Source: CAWDNM01 sp964521195
GTDB taxonomy: Bacteria; Actinomycetota; Coriobacteriia; Anaerosomatales; JAAXUF01
Direction: 5' to 3'
Assembly: GCA_964521195.1 (NCBI GenBank)
Contig: CAZFRE010000005.1
Location: forward strand, 1-64,000
DNA length: 64,000 nucleotides
Shown here: in pieces, positions 33,467-42,899 of the stretch
Position numbering within the stretch: the stretch's first letter is position 1
How the letters are laid out: every line of letters begins with the position of its first letter
Translations under genes and position numbers: made by a program
Notes under the pieces: model-generated
What the model was told of the DNA's origin: nothing
The model's database searches: none
What the model saw: the letters and a program-made list of their open reading frames with translations, nothing else

Positions 33467-36400
33467 GCGAGGGGGACGGGCGAATCAGGGTGATGGCCCT
33501 GGCCGCGTCGCTCGGCAAGGGCGGCGCGGAACGCGTGCTATCGCTTCTGGTCGAGAATTTGGACAGATCGAAGTTCTCCGCTGAGTTCACCATCTTCGAC
33601 GGGCCGGTGGAATACACGCTTCCGGACGACGTGCCGCTGCACGTACTTGCCGAGAGGCCACCTGCATCGACCGATCTGTCGCTCGACGTGCCACAACGTC
33701 TCGCAGTAGAGCACGCCGGCTCGATCTTGTGGATGGAGACGCATGCCGCCAAGCTCGCAGAGCTCGTCCGGGAGCGGCGGCCCGACATCGTGATCTCGTC
33801 GCCCGTGTGGGCTTCCATCATGGCCGGGGTTGCCTCGGCAGGGTTTCCCGCCGGCACCAAGCTCGTGAATCGGGGAGATGCCCCACCCTCCGCGTGGCTT
33901 CAAGACAGCCCGACTCGCGACCTCTTCTCGCACCTGATTACACAGCATTTCAACGAGGCTGCCGGCATCGTTGCCGTGTCGACTGGCGTCGCCGAAGACC
34001 TTCAACGGGCGTTCGGGGTTCGTTCCGATCGCATGACCGTCATACCGAATCCGGCCAACGTGTCTCGAATCGAGACGATGCTCGATGAGGCGATCGATGA
34101 ACCTGAGTTCGCCGGCGATGTCCCGGTCGTGTTGTTCGTCGGTCGTCTCGAGCGTGTCAAAGGGATCGAGTACCTGCTCCGCGCCCTGGTACTGGTGCTT
34201 GAGCACGCGGATGTACGCTGCGTGCTGATCGGCGAGGGAACGCAGCGAGGGTATCTCGAAGCCTTGGTGCGTCATCTCGGACTGTCCGATCGCGTGAGTC
34301 TGATCGGCAATCGGCTCAACCCATTCAAGTACATGGCGAGGGCCCGGATGCTGGTGCTGCCGTCGCTGTCTGAAGGCATGAGCAACGTGTTGGTAGAGGC
34401 GATGGTGTGTCAGTGTCCTGTGATCGCAACGGATGTTGAAGGCGGGAGCACGCGCGAGGTTCTGGGTGAGTGCGGTCTGATCGTCCCGCGACAGGACCCG
34501 GCGGCGCTGGCGGAGGCGATTCTTACCTACCTGACCGAGCCCAGTCTGGCCGAGAACAGCGCGAGCTGTGCGTACGAGCGTGTCGCCCGATTCGAGCTCT
34601 CGACCGTCATGGCCCAGTACACAAACGTGCTGGAGTCAGCCGCACGAGCCGACGGAACAATGCACCCGCCAGAGGACTCAGAGTCTGCCGCGGGGCCCGA
34701 TGATCGGGTTCGCGTTCTCATGCTGACCTCGGCAATGAGTCGCGGCGGTTCGCAGAGCTTCATCGCCGCGCTCTTGGAACGTCTGGACCGTCGGCGCTTC
34801 TTGCCCATGTTGGCGACGAAGGACGACTCGCCACCCGAGTACGAAATCCCGGCCGACGTAACCGTGCACTCGATTGCCGTCGAGAACCCCGCCAGTCTCA
34901 CATCTCCTGTCACCCAGTCGCTTGCGGTGGATGGGTGGATTGGCGACTCGGTGGGGCGAATCGTCGCCGCGATTCGTCGGCTGGAGCCGCACGTGGTATT
35001 CGCGTCTCCAGAATGGACTTCGGTCTTGGCGGCGACTGCAGCTGCGGAGTTCGGACCTGAGACGCGGTTCATCTGTCGCGTAGATGCACCGCCCTCGGTG
35101 GCGTTCGGGCCTGATGGTGGTGAGAGATCAATGGGCTCATTGCTGAAGGCACATTTCAATAGCGTCGATCGCGTTGTGGCCGTTTCCAGCGCAATCAAGG
35201 CCGACTTGGTTGAGAACTTCGACATCGATCCGGACCGGGTCGTCGTCATGAAGAACGCCGTCGACGTCGCGGGCGTCAGTCGGATGGCGCAAGAGGCCGC
35301 AACCGAGGTCGACTGGGACGACGGGGTGCCCACGATCGTGTTCGTCGGTCGACTCGAACGCGTGAAGGGCCTCGATACTCTGTTCGCTGCGCTTGCCCGC
35401 GTACTCGGCAAGACTCGTGTGCGGTGCGTACTCGTGGGCGACGGCAGCCAGCGGGGCTATCTGGCGGCACTCGCGAAGCACCTTGGGATCGACGACGCGA
35501 TCGCGTTCGTCGGCTCGCAGGCCAATCCGTTCCGCTTCATGTCACGGGCTTCGGTGTTCGTCTTGCCCTCGCTGTCCGAGGGCCTACCGACGGTACTCAT
35601 CGAAGCCATGGCGTGCGGATGTCCGGTCATAGCCACAGACATCGCAGGTGGAGCCGTACGGGAGCTACTGCTGGACGGGGAGTGCGGTGTCATCGTACCC
35701 AGCGAGGATTCTGACGCGCTTGCAGACGCCATCGAGGCGCTACTCGGGGACGAGCAGCGCCGAACACAGCTGAGCGCGGCGGGCGCAGCACGGGCGCACG
35801 AATTCGATATCGAAGTGATCATCGAGGAGAACGGACAACTCCTCGAGAGCGTCGCCCGGACTGCGGCCGATTGTCCGCGGAACGGGCGTGCGTCGGTGCT
35901 GACGGAACCCGAGCCCGAGCAGACGTCACCTGCAGAACTCAGTCAGCGCGCTCCGTCTCAACCGGATGTCGCCCAAGAGGATCTCGCGGAAGCTGGTTTG
36001 GGGCAGGAGAGCCCGGGTCCGCGTGTAGACGAGTCTCCGCGCACACTCCACTTGGCTACGAGGGCGCGTAGGATACTTGCCGCCGTCAGATCGCGGTTCT
36101 TCAGGGCAGCCCATGCCGGCTCCGGGCTCGGCTGCTACTCCTGGTTGCCGCAGCGCCTCTCGGGCAAGACCCAGGTGGTTGTGCTCATATCCAGCCTCGA
36201 CGATGAGTCGGTAGGCTCGGGTACTCGCGCAGTGCTGAACTCACTGGATCGGGGCCTGTTCGACATCACCTTGGTCCGGGTGTTCGATGGGCCAGATGCC
36301 TTGGAGACGTTTGGCGGGCTACGTCAGATCCTCCTCCAGCCTGATCTCGAATATGCCTCTGTTGCGAACACCGTGGTCCCAGCTCGCGTGCCAGAGGACC

Positions 36401-37368
36401 AGGTCGATGAGTACCGCTGGATGCTGGCGCGTGCGCGATCTCTCGGCCGTATCGCCAAGTCCTTGGATGCTGACGTCGTCTTGGCGCGCGGCCTCATCCC
36501 ATCCGTCGTCGCCGGAGTGGCCGCAGACCTGTACCTGCCTGGCGCGGCCACCATCCTTGCCACCAATGCTCGGCTGGGCCAGTACGTCGCGGTGGATGGT
36601 GCGACAGATGTCTACGGCTCGCTCATGCTGGATCACTGGCGCAGCGTCGACCGAGTGCTGGTGCCGACGGAGTCATTCGCCGCGGACCTGGTGTCACGTC
36701 TTGGAGTCGACAGGGCGAGGACGGTCGTTCTTCCGGACCCGATCGAATCTCTGCCGTGCATTCCGCCGGCGCCGGACACCGCTTTGGTCGAGGAATGGAT
36801 GACCTCGCCGGGAGCTTTCGTGGTGCATGAGATAGGCCCTGGCTCCCTGGACGGGTTCGAGTACCTCATGCAGGCGATGCTGTCTGTCCGCGACAGTGCC
36901 GACGTGCGGGGTGTAGTGACCGGGGCGGGTGAGTCACTGGACTCCATCCGTGCGGCCATCAGGCGACACGGCCTGAGCGAGGCGGTACTCGTAACCGAGG
37001 GCCACGCGGATCTTGCTCGCGTGCTGCCGCGTGCGTCCGCGTACGTACACCCTGCGGTTGGCTGGGGGTCCGGTATTCCGGCCGCGCTCGTTGCAGCCGT
37101 CGCCGCAGAATGCCCTGTCATTGCGACCAAGACCTCTGAGCTCATTGAGCGACTCATCGAGGGGAATCGTAGCGGACTCGTCGTTCCGCAACGTGACGGG
37201 GCGGCGATCGCCGAGGCGATCCTTCAGGTTGTCTGGGATCCGGATGCCGCCATTGCGATGGCGTCACGTGCCCGCGCGCGACTGAACGACGTCTCACCGG
37301 AGACTGTGGTCGGTCAACTGCAGTCGATCATTGCAGGCCTGCTGGACGACGCGAATAGCGAGCGCTGA
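33463..37368 (+). CDS. Triple GT-B (GT4) fusion protein, third module degenerate
   Basis: A 1301-residue protein of three GT-B modules. Module 1 (about 8-395) begins IRVMALAASLGKGGAERVL and has SEGMSNVLVEAM (EX7E at about 303-311). Module 2 (about 412-800) begins VRVLMLTSAMSRGGSQSF and has SEGLPTVLIEAM (about 706-714). Both share FVGRLERVKG and GxxNPF blocks and are clearly duplicated. A Pro/Glu/Ser-rich linker spans about 800-870. Module 3 (about 900-1300) starts KTQVVVLISSLDDESVGSGT, and the position of EX7E reads GWGSGIPAALVAA, with both glutamates gone. It overlaps wzt by 4 bases, so it is expected to build or extend the polymer exported by Wzm/Wzt. Module 3 may bind rather than transfer. 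Codon use appears less GC-biased than its neighbours. Confidence 0.9.
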   Translation: MSEGDGRIRVMALAASLGKGGAERVLSLLVENLDRSKFSAEFTIFDGPVEYTLPDDVPLHVLAERPPASTDLSLDVPQRLAVEHAGSILWMETHAAKLAELVRERRPDIVISSPVWASIMAGVASAGFPAGTKLVNRGDAPPSAWLQDSPTRDLFSHLITQHFNEAAGIVAVSTGVAEDLQRAFGVRSDRMTVIPNPANVSRIETMLDEAIDEPEFAGDVPVVLFVGRLERVKGIEYLLRALVLVLEHADVRCVLIGEGTQRGYLEALVRHLGLSDRVSLIGNRLNPFKYMARARMLVLPSLSEGMSNVLVEAMVCQCPVIATDVEGGSTREVLGECGLIVPRQDPAALAEAILTYLTEPSLAENSASCAYERVARFELSTVMAQYTNVLESAARADGTMHPPEDSESAAGPDDRVRVLMLTSAMSRGGSQSFIAALLERLDRRRFLPMLATKDDSPPEYEIPADVTVHSIAVENPASLTSPVTQSLAVDGWIGDSVGRIVAAIRRLEPHVVFASPEWTSVLAATAAAEFGPETRFICRVDAPPSVAFGPDGGERSMGSLLKAHFNSVDRVVAVSSAIKADLVENFDIDPDRVVVMKNAVDVAGVSRMAQEAATEVDWDDGVPTIVFVGRLERVKGLDTLFAALARVLGKTRVRCVLVGDGSQRGYLAALAKHLGIDDAIAFVGSQANPFRFMSRASVFVLPSLSEGLPTVLIEAMACGCPVIATDIAGGAVRELLLDGECGVIVPSEDSDALADAIEALLGDEQRRTQLSAAGAARAHEFDIEVIIEENGQLLESVARTAADCPRNGRASVLTEPEPEQTSPAELSQRAPSQPDVAQEDLAEAGLGQESPGPRVDESPRTLHLATRARRILAAVRSRFFRAAHAGSGLGCYSWLPQRLSGKTQVVVLISSLDDESVGSGTRAVLNSLDRGLFDITLVRVFDGPDALETFGGLRQILLQPDLEYASVANTVVPARVPEDQVDEYRWMLARARSLGRIAKSLDADVVLARGLIPSVVAGVAADLYLPGAATILATNARLGQYVAVDGATDVYGSLMLDHWRSVDRVLVPTESFAADLVSRLGVDRARTVVLPDPIESLPCIPPAPDTALVEEWMTSPGAFVVHEIGPGSLDGFEYLMQAMLSVRDSADVRGVVTGAGESLDSIRAAIRRHGLSEAVLVTEGHADLARVLPRASAYVHPAVGWGSGIPAALVAAVAAECPVIATKTSELIERLIEGNRSGLVVPQRDGAAIAEAILQVVWDPDAAIAMASRARARLNDVSPETVVGQLQSIIAGLLDDANSER

Positions 37369-37389
37369 CGCGGGGTCGTCTCGGCGTGC

Positions 37390-38817
37390 CTAGCGAGACG
37401 GTCTGCGCAGGAACGCCAGCGCTCGCCGCCATGGGCCACCTAAGCGGTCACGGAGAGTGCCCGCGCTGAGGCCGGCAACGCTCGGCGGTTCGTCCGAAGC
37501 GGGAAGGGCATCCGGCTCTGCGGCCGAGACGTCATCGAGTCCCGGCTGCGCGGCAATCGCCTCCCGCTTTGTGAGCCTCGCTGCGTCAGGCGGCTGAGGT
37601 GCAGCGAGCGGCGGCAACGAGCGCACGAGCGTCTGTATCTTGCGGGCGACGCTCGAGGACGACATGTTCTCGCGGGCGACCGCGCGGCCAGCCTCACCCA
37701 GTGCCCGCGCGGCGTCTGCATCGGCGAGGACCGCCACGAGTGCATCCGCGAACGCCACACAGTCATCTGGCTCGACCAAACGTGCGCTTACGCCGTCCTC
37801 GAGATATCGCGGGATGTCGCCGACGCTTGTGGTCACGACCGGACGTCCGCTTGAGAGGTACTCACCGAGCTTGTTCGGGAAGCCTGCCGATGAGAACTCC
37901 CCGCGCGATCTGGGCAGGACCAACACGGCAGCCTCCTGCAAGATGCGGGGGAGCGCGTAGGCGGGCACTGCAGGGAGCAGGGATACCGTTGTTGTCAGCT
38001 CACGGTCGACGATCTGACGCTCGAGCGCGGCACGGCGATCGGCCGTCGCGTCGCCACGAATCTCCAAGTGGAACGCGCCGGTCCTGCCGTGGACGATGGC
38101 CGCGATATCGAGCAGATAGTCCACTTCTTTGTGCAGAAGGTTGCCGACGTACAGTGCCGTATCCGCACTTAGGACCGACGCCACAGGCTCAAACCAGTCC
38201 TCCCGGACTGCAGGCGGGTTGACCGTGATACGATCGGACGACACTCCGGCGCGTATCCAGTACCGCTTCAAGTGGTCCGAGAGGGCCCAGACCCCATCGA
38301 CCTCGCCTACCACCCGGCGGATGTAATCATCTCGCGTCGCCGGATCGATCTGGGCGTCCGTGAGCGCCTCGGTGGAGAACACCACGGTGCGCCATTCATT
38401 GCGGCGTGCGATTCCCAGCATCAGCTCCAAGAGCCGGTACGAGCGCGGGTACACGAGGAGCGCAAGGCCGTCCCCTGCCGCGAAATCCCGAAGCGCCGTC
38501 TCAAGCTTCAACTCGAGAAACCAGTCATCCGCTCTGGCTGACAGTGACCGGCCCCTCGCGGCGCCATCGTCCAGGATTCCGCGTGTCGCGGCCTCTGCCC
38601 ACTCGTCAGAAGCAGGCTCGCTCAGCGCCAGCCATGGCGTGAGTGTGTCAAACGGCGCCATCGCATCGTCAGACCATGCTGAGGGCTCCGCAGTGAGGCC
38701 GACCACGCATGCCGGAGTGCCAAGATGGCTGAATCCGTCGAGCAGCGCTCCAATGAAGGCCGTGGATGCAAGGGTCCCTGGTGCTCCGGCGGCAGTGGTG
38801 ACGATCGCATATCGCAT
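37390..38817 (-). CDS. GT4-like glycosyltransferase of FPNKLGEY type (paralogue 1)
   Basis: A 475-residue protein with a GT-B C-terminal domain: ALYVGNLLHKEVDYLLDIAA, then LPRSRGEFSSAGFPNKLGEYL and SGRPVVTTSVGDIPRYLEDG. The GFPNKLGEYL stretch takes the place of the usual EX7E block, as in a subset of group 1 enzymes. The N-terminal domain starts MRYAIVTTAAGAPGTLASTAF and matches the protein at 42896-44260 along its length. A disordered tail rich in Pro, Ala and Asp spans residues about 400-450. ATG 38817 is seven bases after GAGGA; TTG 38820 is directly upstream. It is convergent with the triple-GT gene and divergent from the epimerase gene. Confidence 0.85.
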   Translation of the reverse strand: MRYAIVTTAAGAPGTLASTAFIGALLDGFSHLGTPACVVGLTAEPSAWSDDAMAPFDTLTPWLALSEPASDEWAEAATRGILDDGAARGRSLSARADDWFLELKLETALRDFAAGDGLALLVYPRSYRLLELMLGIARRNEWRTVVFSTEALTDAQIDPATRDDYIRRVVGEVDGVWALSDHLKRYWIRAGVSSDRITVNPPAVREDWFEPVASVLSADTALYVGNLLHKEVDYLLDIAAIVHGRTGAFHLEIRGDATADRRAALERQIVDRELTTTVSLLPAVPAYALPRILQEAAVLVLPRSRGEFSSAGFPNKLGEYLSSGRPVVTTSVGDIPRYLEDGVSARLVEPDDCVAFADALVAVLADADAARALGEAGRAVARENMSSSSVARKIQTLVRSLPPLAAPQPPDAARLTKREAIAAQPGLDDVSAAEPDALPASDEPPSVAGLSAGTLRDRLGGPWRRALAFLRRPSR

Positions 38818-38923
38818 CAAGGCATCCTCTGGTCAGGGTCGGTCCCGAAACAGCCGACTCCACATTCGGCTAAGATACCAATCTGTCCCGTGAGATGACC
38901 AACTGCGTGAGCGGAGTCCTTCA

Positions 38924-39880
38924 GTGAAAGCACTTGTTACCGGCGGAGCCGGGTTCATTGGCAGCAACCTCGTCGAGTTGCTGATCGGCGAGGGGCACGA
39001 CGTCGTGATCCTCGATGACCTCTCGAGCGGCTATGCCGAGAACCTGCGTGACGACGCCGAGTTCGTTGACGGCGATGTCTCAGCCGAAGGCGCTGCGGAG
39101 CGTGCGGCAGCCGGTTGCGGCGTGATTTTCCACTTGGCGGCGAGCGTCGGGAACACCCGCTCCATCGACAACCCCGTGCGCGACTCCGAGATCAACGTCA
39201 TCGGCACGCTGCGTGTTCTCGAGGCCGCGCGCACCCATGGCATCGGTCGCGTGGTCGCATCTTCCTCGGCGGGCATCTTCGGTGAACTCAAGACGCTTCC
39301 CATCGCCGAGGACCACCCGCAGGATCCGGACTCTCCGTACGGCGCGAGCAAGCTTGCGGCGGAGAAGATGTGCCTCGTCTACAACAAGCTCTACGGCATG
39401 AAGAACGTCGCGCTGCGCTACTTCAACGTGTTCGGCGTGCGCCAGCGCTACGACGCGTACGGCAACGTAATCCCAATCTTCGCCGAGAAGATGCTGCGCC
39501 ACGAGCCGGTCACGATCTTCGGCGACGGCGAGCAGACCCGCGACTTCGTGCACGCGCAGGACGTAGCGCGCGCCAACTACCTGGCCGGCATCTCGGACAG
39601 CGCCGCCGGAGCGTTCAATGTGGGCAGCGGCTCGCGCATCTCGATCAACCGTCTCGCGGAGATGATGGCCGAGCTTATCGCTGAACCGGTCGAGATCATC
39701 CACGGCGACCCGCGTCCTGGTGACGTCCGCGATAGCCTTGCGACCGTCGAGGCTGCGCGGCAGGCGTTCGGGTTTGTCCCGAGCGTCGACTTCGAACAGG
39801 GGCTCGCTGGCTACCTTGAGTGGCTGCGTACGGACCCGGTCACTGCGGCGCGTTGGAATGCGGAGTCGGGAAGCAGGTAG
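38924..39880 (+). CDS. NAD-dependent SDR sugar epimerase/dehydratase
   Basis: A 318-residue extended SDR with ALVTGGAGFIGSNLVELL, SSSAGIFG and the catalytic YGASK (Tyr139, Lys143), then RYFNVFGVRQRYDAYGNVIP, GDGEQTRDFVHAQDVARAN and FNVGSGSRISI. It resembles UDP-glucose 4-epimerase or related enzymes but the exact substrate is unclear; it is only moderately similar to the SDR at 30878. GTG 38924 follows GGAG by nine bases; a plus-strand TAAGAT at 38871-38876 could be its -10. It is two bases upstream of the first member of the unusual four-paralogue family and may provide that enzyme's donor sugar. Confidence 0.88.
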   Translation: MKALVTGGAGFIGSNLVELLIGEGHDVVILDDLSSGYAENLRDDAEFVDGDVSAEGAAERAAAGCGVIFHLAASVGNTRSIDNPVRDSEINVIGTLRVLEAARTHGIGRVVASSSAGIFGELKTLPIAEDHPQDPDSPYGASKLAAEKMCLVYNKLYGMKNVALRYFNVFGVRQRYDAYGNVIPIFAEKMLRHEPVTIFGDGEQTRDFVHAQDVARANYLAGISDSAAGAFNVGSGSRISINRLAEMMAELIAEPVEIIHGDPRPGDVRDSLATVEAARQAFGFVPSVDFEQGLAGYLEWLRTDPVTAARWNAESGSR

Positions 39881-39882
39881 TC

Positions 39883-41331
39883 GTGGCACGGGTCGTCGTC
39901 GTCTACCACCGGTTCCCGTACTCGAAGTACTGGCGGCCGACGTACACGAGCCATCTCACGAGCTTCGATTCGACGGGCGAGCACAGCGTCCTGTACGTGA
40001 ACACCGCGTGGCTGTCCGTCCCGGGCTATCTCAAGCGCATAGAACCGGACTTCGTGATCTTCCACTACACGTTCCTCGCGGCACGCCTCTACCCCGACCT
40101 CTTCGACATGATGCTCGGCAAGATCGACTTCATGCAGGACTGGTCGTGCGGCAAGGCGCTCGTGCCGCATGACGAGCAGGCGTGCAGCGCGGCGCTCTGT
40201 CGCGTGGCGAAGGAGTTCGGTGTTACGCACGTGTTCACGCCGGCATCCGAGGCCGCGTGGCCGATGATCTACGAGGGCCTCGATTTCGAGCGTGTGAAGT
40301 TTCGCACCGTGTTGACGGGCTATGTGGACGAGGAGACGGTCCGCCGTACCGCCGCACGCGCTGAGCGGTCCCACGAGCGCACAATCGACATCGGCTACCG
40401 GGCGTGGGCATCGTGGCCGTTCTACGGCCGTCACGGGCGCCTGAAGACCGAGGTCGGCGACCGAGTGAAGGCCCGAGCAGCTGAGCACGGTCTCAACGTC
40501 GACATCTCGAAGGACGCCGCGGATGCGTTGCTCGGCGACAGCTGGTTCGACTTCCTGTTGCGCTGCAAGTACACGATCGGGTGCGAGGGCGGCTCGAGCG
40601 TATTCGATCGCGATGGCACCATCGCGACCTGCGTGGATGCGTACATGGCAGAGCACGAGGGTGCGGAGTTCGAGGACGTTGAAGCGGCCTGCTTCCCGGG
40701 GCTGGACGGCCAGTTCGACTACCGGTTGCTCGGACCGCGCCACTTCGAGGCCGTGCTCACAAGAACGTGCCAGGTGCTGGTGCGCGGAGAGTACGGGGGA
40801 GCGCTGGAGGCGGGTGTTCACTACATCCCGATCGAGCGTGACTTCAGCAACCTCGACGAAGTGCTTGCACTGGTCAGGGCTGACACCGCACGCGAGGAGA
40901 TGGTCGAGCGCGCCTACGCCGACATCATCGCCTCCGGCGCCTGGACGTACCGCGCATTCGCCGAGCGTGTGTTCGCAGACGCGTTCGCCGGCATTCCTGA
41001 AGCGCAGCTGACCGGGCGAGGGGCGAGTTGGTGGGAGGTGCCCCGCAACAAGCTCGACAGGTCGGTCGCGTGGACGCGCGTGGTGCGCTCCTGCATGCGC
41101 GTCTTCAGGCCGCACACCTACTACAAGCTCACTCTCCCGGCCTACGAGCCGCCCACGCCGCGCGAACAGCTTCGGGACATGGTGGTGCTCACGATCGGCG
41201 AGGAGCGCGTGTGGCGGTTCCTGGTAGGCACGCGCAACGCCGGGCGCCGGTTGACCGGCAAGCCACCACTCGAGGTGGGCGAGTACGTGCCGAGCGAGGC
41301 CGAGCGCGCACGACGAGCGAGGCGGCGCTAG
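39883..41331 (+). CDS. Unassigned family, putative divergent GT-B glycosyltransferase (paralogue A)
   Basis: A 482-residue protein I cannot assign firmly. It starts VARVVVVYHRFPYSKYWR. Blocks shared with three other genes here are HYTFLAARLY (about 61-70), VPHDEQ (95-99), VTHVFTPAS, GYRAW then RHGRLK (183-188), CEGGSS (234-239), FEDVEAACFPG (263-273), GPRHFEAVLTRTCQVL (284-299) and HYIPIERDFSN (313-323). The last blocks resemble the C-terminal domain of CgeB-like group 1 transferases, which would place a donor site there; that is inference. The tail has TIGEERVWRFL. GTG 39883 is chosen because it aligns with the start of the paralogues and lies two bases after the epimerase stop. No signal peptide or membrane span is evident. 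Confidence 0.72.
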   Translation: MARVVVVYHRFPYSKYWRPTYTSHLTSFDSTGEHSVLYVNTAWLSVPGYLKRIEPDFVIFHYTFLAARLYPDLFDMMLGKIDFMQDWSCGKALVPHDEQACSAALCRVAKEFGVTHVFTPASEAAWPMIYEGLDFERVKFRTVLTGYVDEETVRRTAARAERSHERTIDIGYRAWASWPFYGRHGRLKTEVGDRVKARAAEHGLNVDISKDAADALLGDSWFDFLLRCKYTIGCEGGSSVFDRDGTIATCVDAYMAEHEGAEFEDVEAACFPGLDGQFDYRLLGPRHFEAVLTRTCQVLVRGEYGGALEAGVHYIPIERDFSNLDEVLALVRADTAREEMVERAYADIIASGAWTYRAFAERVFADAFAGIPEAQLTGRGASWWEVPRNKLDRSVAWTRVVRSCMRVFRPHTYYKLTLPAYEPPTPREQLRDMVVLTIGEERVWRFLVGTRNAGRRLTGKPPLEVGEYVPSEAERARRARRR

Positions 41332-41333
41332 TC

Positions 41334-42899
41334 ATGGCACGGATTCTCGTCATCTACAACCGCGAGCCAACCAGCAACTGGCGCTCTACGTATCAGAGCC
41401 ACCTCCGGAGTCTCGAGAGCAACAGTCCGCACGACTTCCGGTACCTCAACGTGGCCCTCGACCGGATGCCGCGCTACATCCGTTCCTATCAACCGGACTT
41501 GGTCGTGTTCCACTACACGTTCCTTGCCGTTCGGACCCGCGAGGAATTGTTCGATCGCGCGTGCTCGCTCATCGCGCATCTGGCTGACCTGTCGTGCCCC
41601 AAGGCCCTGATCCCGCACGACGAGCAGTATCGCCCGGATCTGCTGTGCCGTGTCGTCCGCGACTTCGGTGTCACGCATGTCTTCACGCCGGCATCGCAGC
41701 CACAGTGGAGCCAGATCTATGCGGACGTCGATTTCGAGGCGATCACGTTCACCAATGTGCTGACCGGATACATCGACGAGAAGACGGTCGCCGCTTACTC
41801 GGCGAGGGGGGCCGACGGACACGAACGTCGCATCGACCTCGGGTATCGCTCGTGGAGCATTCGCGCGTCCCACGGGCGCCACGGCAAGCTGAAGCACGAC
41901 ATCGGCCGGGTGTTCGCGTCGCGCGCGCAGGCGCACGACGTGGCAGCGGACATCTCCTCACGCCGAGAAGACGCATTCCTCGGCAAGAACTGGTTCGAGT
42001 TCCTGCTCGCCTGCAAGTACACGCTGGGAGTCGAAGGCGGTTCGAGCATCCTGGACTGGGACGGCTCGTATGCGGCGTGTTCGGCCGGCATGGCGGCTTC
42101 ATCGCCAGACACTTCCTTCGAGGAGATCGAGGCGGCGTGCTTCCCCGGCGTCGACGGCACGTTCGACTACCGCATCATCGGTCCGCGACACTTCGAGGCG
42201 GTCATCACGCGAACGTGCCAAGTGCTGGTCGATGGCGACTACAGCGGCATCTTTCAGGCGGGCGTGCACTACATCCCGGTCAAGCGGGACTTCAGTGACG
42301 TTGACGAGGTGCTCGAGGTTGTGCGGGAGGATGCGCTGCGCGCAGTGATGGTCGAGCGCGCGTATCACGACATCGTCGAATCTGGTCGCTGGACGTACAA
42401 AGCATTCGCGGACACCGTCCTCACCGCGACACTAGGCGAGCACGTGGCGGCCGCGGGTTCGCTCGAGACAGTATCGCGAGCAGCGATGAACGGCCGTGCG
42501 GCCATCTACCGTCTTGAGGAGCTGTGGTGGCGCGTGATCGCAGCGCTCGAGTTGGGCTGGGCACAGCTCGCACGCGGCGTCACAGCGCGGCTTCTGACGC
42601 TTTGGTACGCCGCCCACCATCGGTGGTCGCTCGTGTGGCTCGCCGTTCAGCGCTGGTGGTTCGAAGGAGGGGTCGGGGAGTTCTGGTGGAAGCTTCGGCA
42701 CCTTCGCTCGCGGCCGCTACGCGAATCGATACGCGACGGGCTTGTGTCCGTGTTTGGCGAAGAGCGCATGTGGAGAGTGACGGCGTCGGTCCGCAACCTC
42801 ATGCGCCGTTTGCGCCGACTCGAGCCGGTCGATCCCGGACCCTACGTACCGACGGCCGCCGAGGTCGAACGGCGTGAGCGGCGGGCGGGGCGTAGCTAG
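41334..42899 (+). CDS. Unassigned family, putative divergent GT-B glycosyltransferase (paralogue B)
   Basis: A 521-residue paralogue, starting MARILVIYNREPTSNWRSTY two bases after the stop of paralogue A. It keeps HYTFLAVR, IPHDEQYRPDLLCRVV, VTHVFTPAS, GYRSW, RHGKLKHDIGRVFA, GVEGGSSILDWDG, FEEIEAACFPG, GPRHFEAVITRTCQVLV and HYIPVKRDFS. Its C-terminal 110 residues are rich in Trp and Arg (ELWWRVI, LWYAAHHRW, QRWWFEGG), suggesting membrane-surface binding, and end with the VFGEERMWRV block shared with paralogues A and D. The TAG stop shares a CTAG with the convergent gene's stop. Function is not known; sugar transfer is inferred from setting and C-terminal resemblance. Confidence 0.72.
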   Translation: MARILVIYNREPTSNWRSTYQSHLRSLESNSPHDFRYLNVALDRMPRYIRSYQPDLVVFHYTFLAVRTREELFDRACSLIAHLADLSCPKALIPHDEQYRPDLLCRVVRDFGVTHVFTPASQPQWSQIYADVDFEAITFTNVLTGYIDEKTVAAYSARGADGHERRIDLGYRSWSIRASHGRHGKLKHDIGRVFASRAQAHDVAADISSRREDAFLGKNWFEFLLACKYTLGVEGGSSILDWDGSYAACSAGMAASSPDTSFEEIEAACFPGVDGTFDYRIIGPRHFEAVITRTCQVLVDGDYSGIFQAGVHYIPVKRDFSDVDEVLEVVREDALRAVMVERAYHDIVESGRWTYKAFADTVLTATLGEHVAAAGSLETVSRAAMNGRAAIYRLEELWWRVIAALELGWAQLARGVTARLLTLWYAAHHRWSLVWLAVQRWWFEGGVGEFWWKLRHLRSRPLRESIRDGLVSVFGEERMWRVTASVRNLMRRLRRLEPVDPGPYVPTAAEVERRERRAGRS

